From NCBI GenBank assembly GCA_947474445.1, contig CANJJY010000269.1:1-6406 (forward strand): a stretch of DNA of 6,406 bases. Direction: 5' to 3'. Both the position numbers and the translations under genes were made by a program. Shown in pieces: positions 5,959-6,406 of this stretch (within the stretch, counting starts at the first letter, position 1; every line of letters begins with the position of its first letter). The DNA is from Oligoflexaceae bacterium. GTDB lineage: Bacteria > Bdellovibrionota_B > Oligoflexia > Oligoflexales > Oligoflexaceae. The notes under the pieces were generated by a model that was not told the origin of the DNA, ran no database searches, and saw only the letters and a program-made list of their open reading frames with translations.

Positions 5959-6406
5959 TCAGATCGTTTCTCTGCTTCTCCTATCAATTTCGTCTAACTC
6001 CAGCATACCGACGGCATAAAAAATCAAAGTGAGTCCTGCCGGAAGGAATTTTCCTGAAATGCTTTGCTTGAGTCCGACACCGGCAAAGGTCAAGGCCAAA
6101 GCTTTTTTGAAATCAAGACTTCCATCGCTCACTTCGTTCAAGAAACCATCGATCCTCACGCGAAGTCCGTGGATCCGTTCGCCTATCGACTCTGAAGGAC
6201 GAAGACTCGCCGCGTTCGCGTGTATGTGCAGGACGCCCTGCTCCTCTGCTTTCTCCAGCACCTCCTGGATGGATTGGTCATCCTCATTCTCCATCACGAT
6301 AGTCCGCGTGAGAGGATTCGCGCGCACTTTCTGCGCCATCGAGAGAGATTGCAGCTGGACCAGAGCTTCGCGCAGAGCTTGATTGGTCACATTGGGATCA
6401 TCCATC
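5959..6406 (-). CDS. HMA2-like protein with C-terminal membrane segment, cut by right window edge
   Basis: The 148 residues visible match the later part of an HMA2-type protein: NQALREALVQLQSLSMAQKV (helix), then RANPLTRTIVMEN at 28-40 (strand-turn-strand), then QSIQEVLEKAEEQGV (second helix). The first strand (the GRxRxRVP-type sequence seen in the next gene) is absent, so the ATG at 6405 is probably internal and the true start lies beyond the window. Residues about 100-136 (KALALTFAGVGLKQSISGKFLPAGLTLIFYAVGML) form one or two hydrophobic segments around a SGKFLPAGLT turn, a typical C-terminus for this family that suggests anchoring in the inner membrane. There are no cysteines. It lies 32 nt upstream of the second HMA2-like gene, suggesting an operon. 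A link to metal transport is inference from the family's usual neighbours. Confidence 0.7.
   Translation of the reverse strand, partial: MDDPNVTNQALREALVQLQSLSMAQKVRANPLTRTIVMENEDDQSIQEVLEKAEEQGVLHIHANAASLRPSESIGERIHGLRVRIDGFLNEVSDGSLDFKKALALTFAGVGLKQSISGKFLPAGLTLIFYAVGMLELDEIDRRSRETI

Noticed and set aside
3319..5961. Reassigned UGA codon (alternative genetic code)
   Set aside because: TGA ends both HMA2-like genes and the metallophosphoesterase tail in the ordinary way, and only one internal TGA is seen in the window.

Overview
The window looks like bacterial chromosome of roughly 50% GC. Every gene I can support is on the minus strand, so the order of transcription runs from high to low coordinates. 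Most products are exported: one alkaline phosphatase, one metallophosphoesterase with a signal peptide, and two probable lipoproteins. This points to a Gram-negative bacterium. The style (many unrecognised lipoproteins, HMA2-type proteins) would suit Bdellovibrionota/Oligoflexia or a deltaproteobacterial-type lineage, but that is only an impression. Four genes end in TAA or TGA in the ordinary way, so the standard bacterial code applies.

Layout in transcription order. (1) 6406-5489: two small proteins in tandem, 32 nt apart, both resembling the HMA2 (CxxC-less heavy-metal-associated) family. The first runs off the right edge and has a C-terminal hydrophobic segment; the second is probably soluble. 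(2) 5488-5248: a 241-nt gap with three copies of AATTCTCA(G/A)C spaced about 50 nt apart. (3) 5247-3319: a secreted calcineurin-like metallophosphoesterase with all its metal-binding motifs. An in-frame TGA at 3828-3826 interrupts it, and the same frame then stays open for another 168 codons. (4) 3318-3066: an intergenic region with GTGG/CCAC-rich inverted repeats and an AT-rich stretch that probably holds the promoter of the next unit. (5) 3065-898: two unrecognised probable lipoproteins (172 and 540 aa) 26 nt apart, likely an operon. (6) 897-752: a hairpin-rich leader. (7) 751-1: the N-terminal half of a PhoA-family alkaline phosphatase, cut by the left edge.

The two phosphatases on either side of the lipoprotein pair suggest extracytoplasmic phosphate-ester scavenging, but no pho regulator, transporter or clear Pho box is visible. 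The HMA2 pair is probably a separate unit; such proteins often neighbour metal P-type ATPases, and none is in view. The most notable observation is the single in-frame TGA in the metallophosphoesterase: a recent nonsense mutation, a sequencing error, or read-through.
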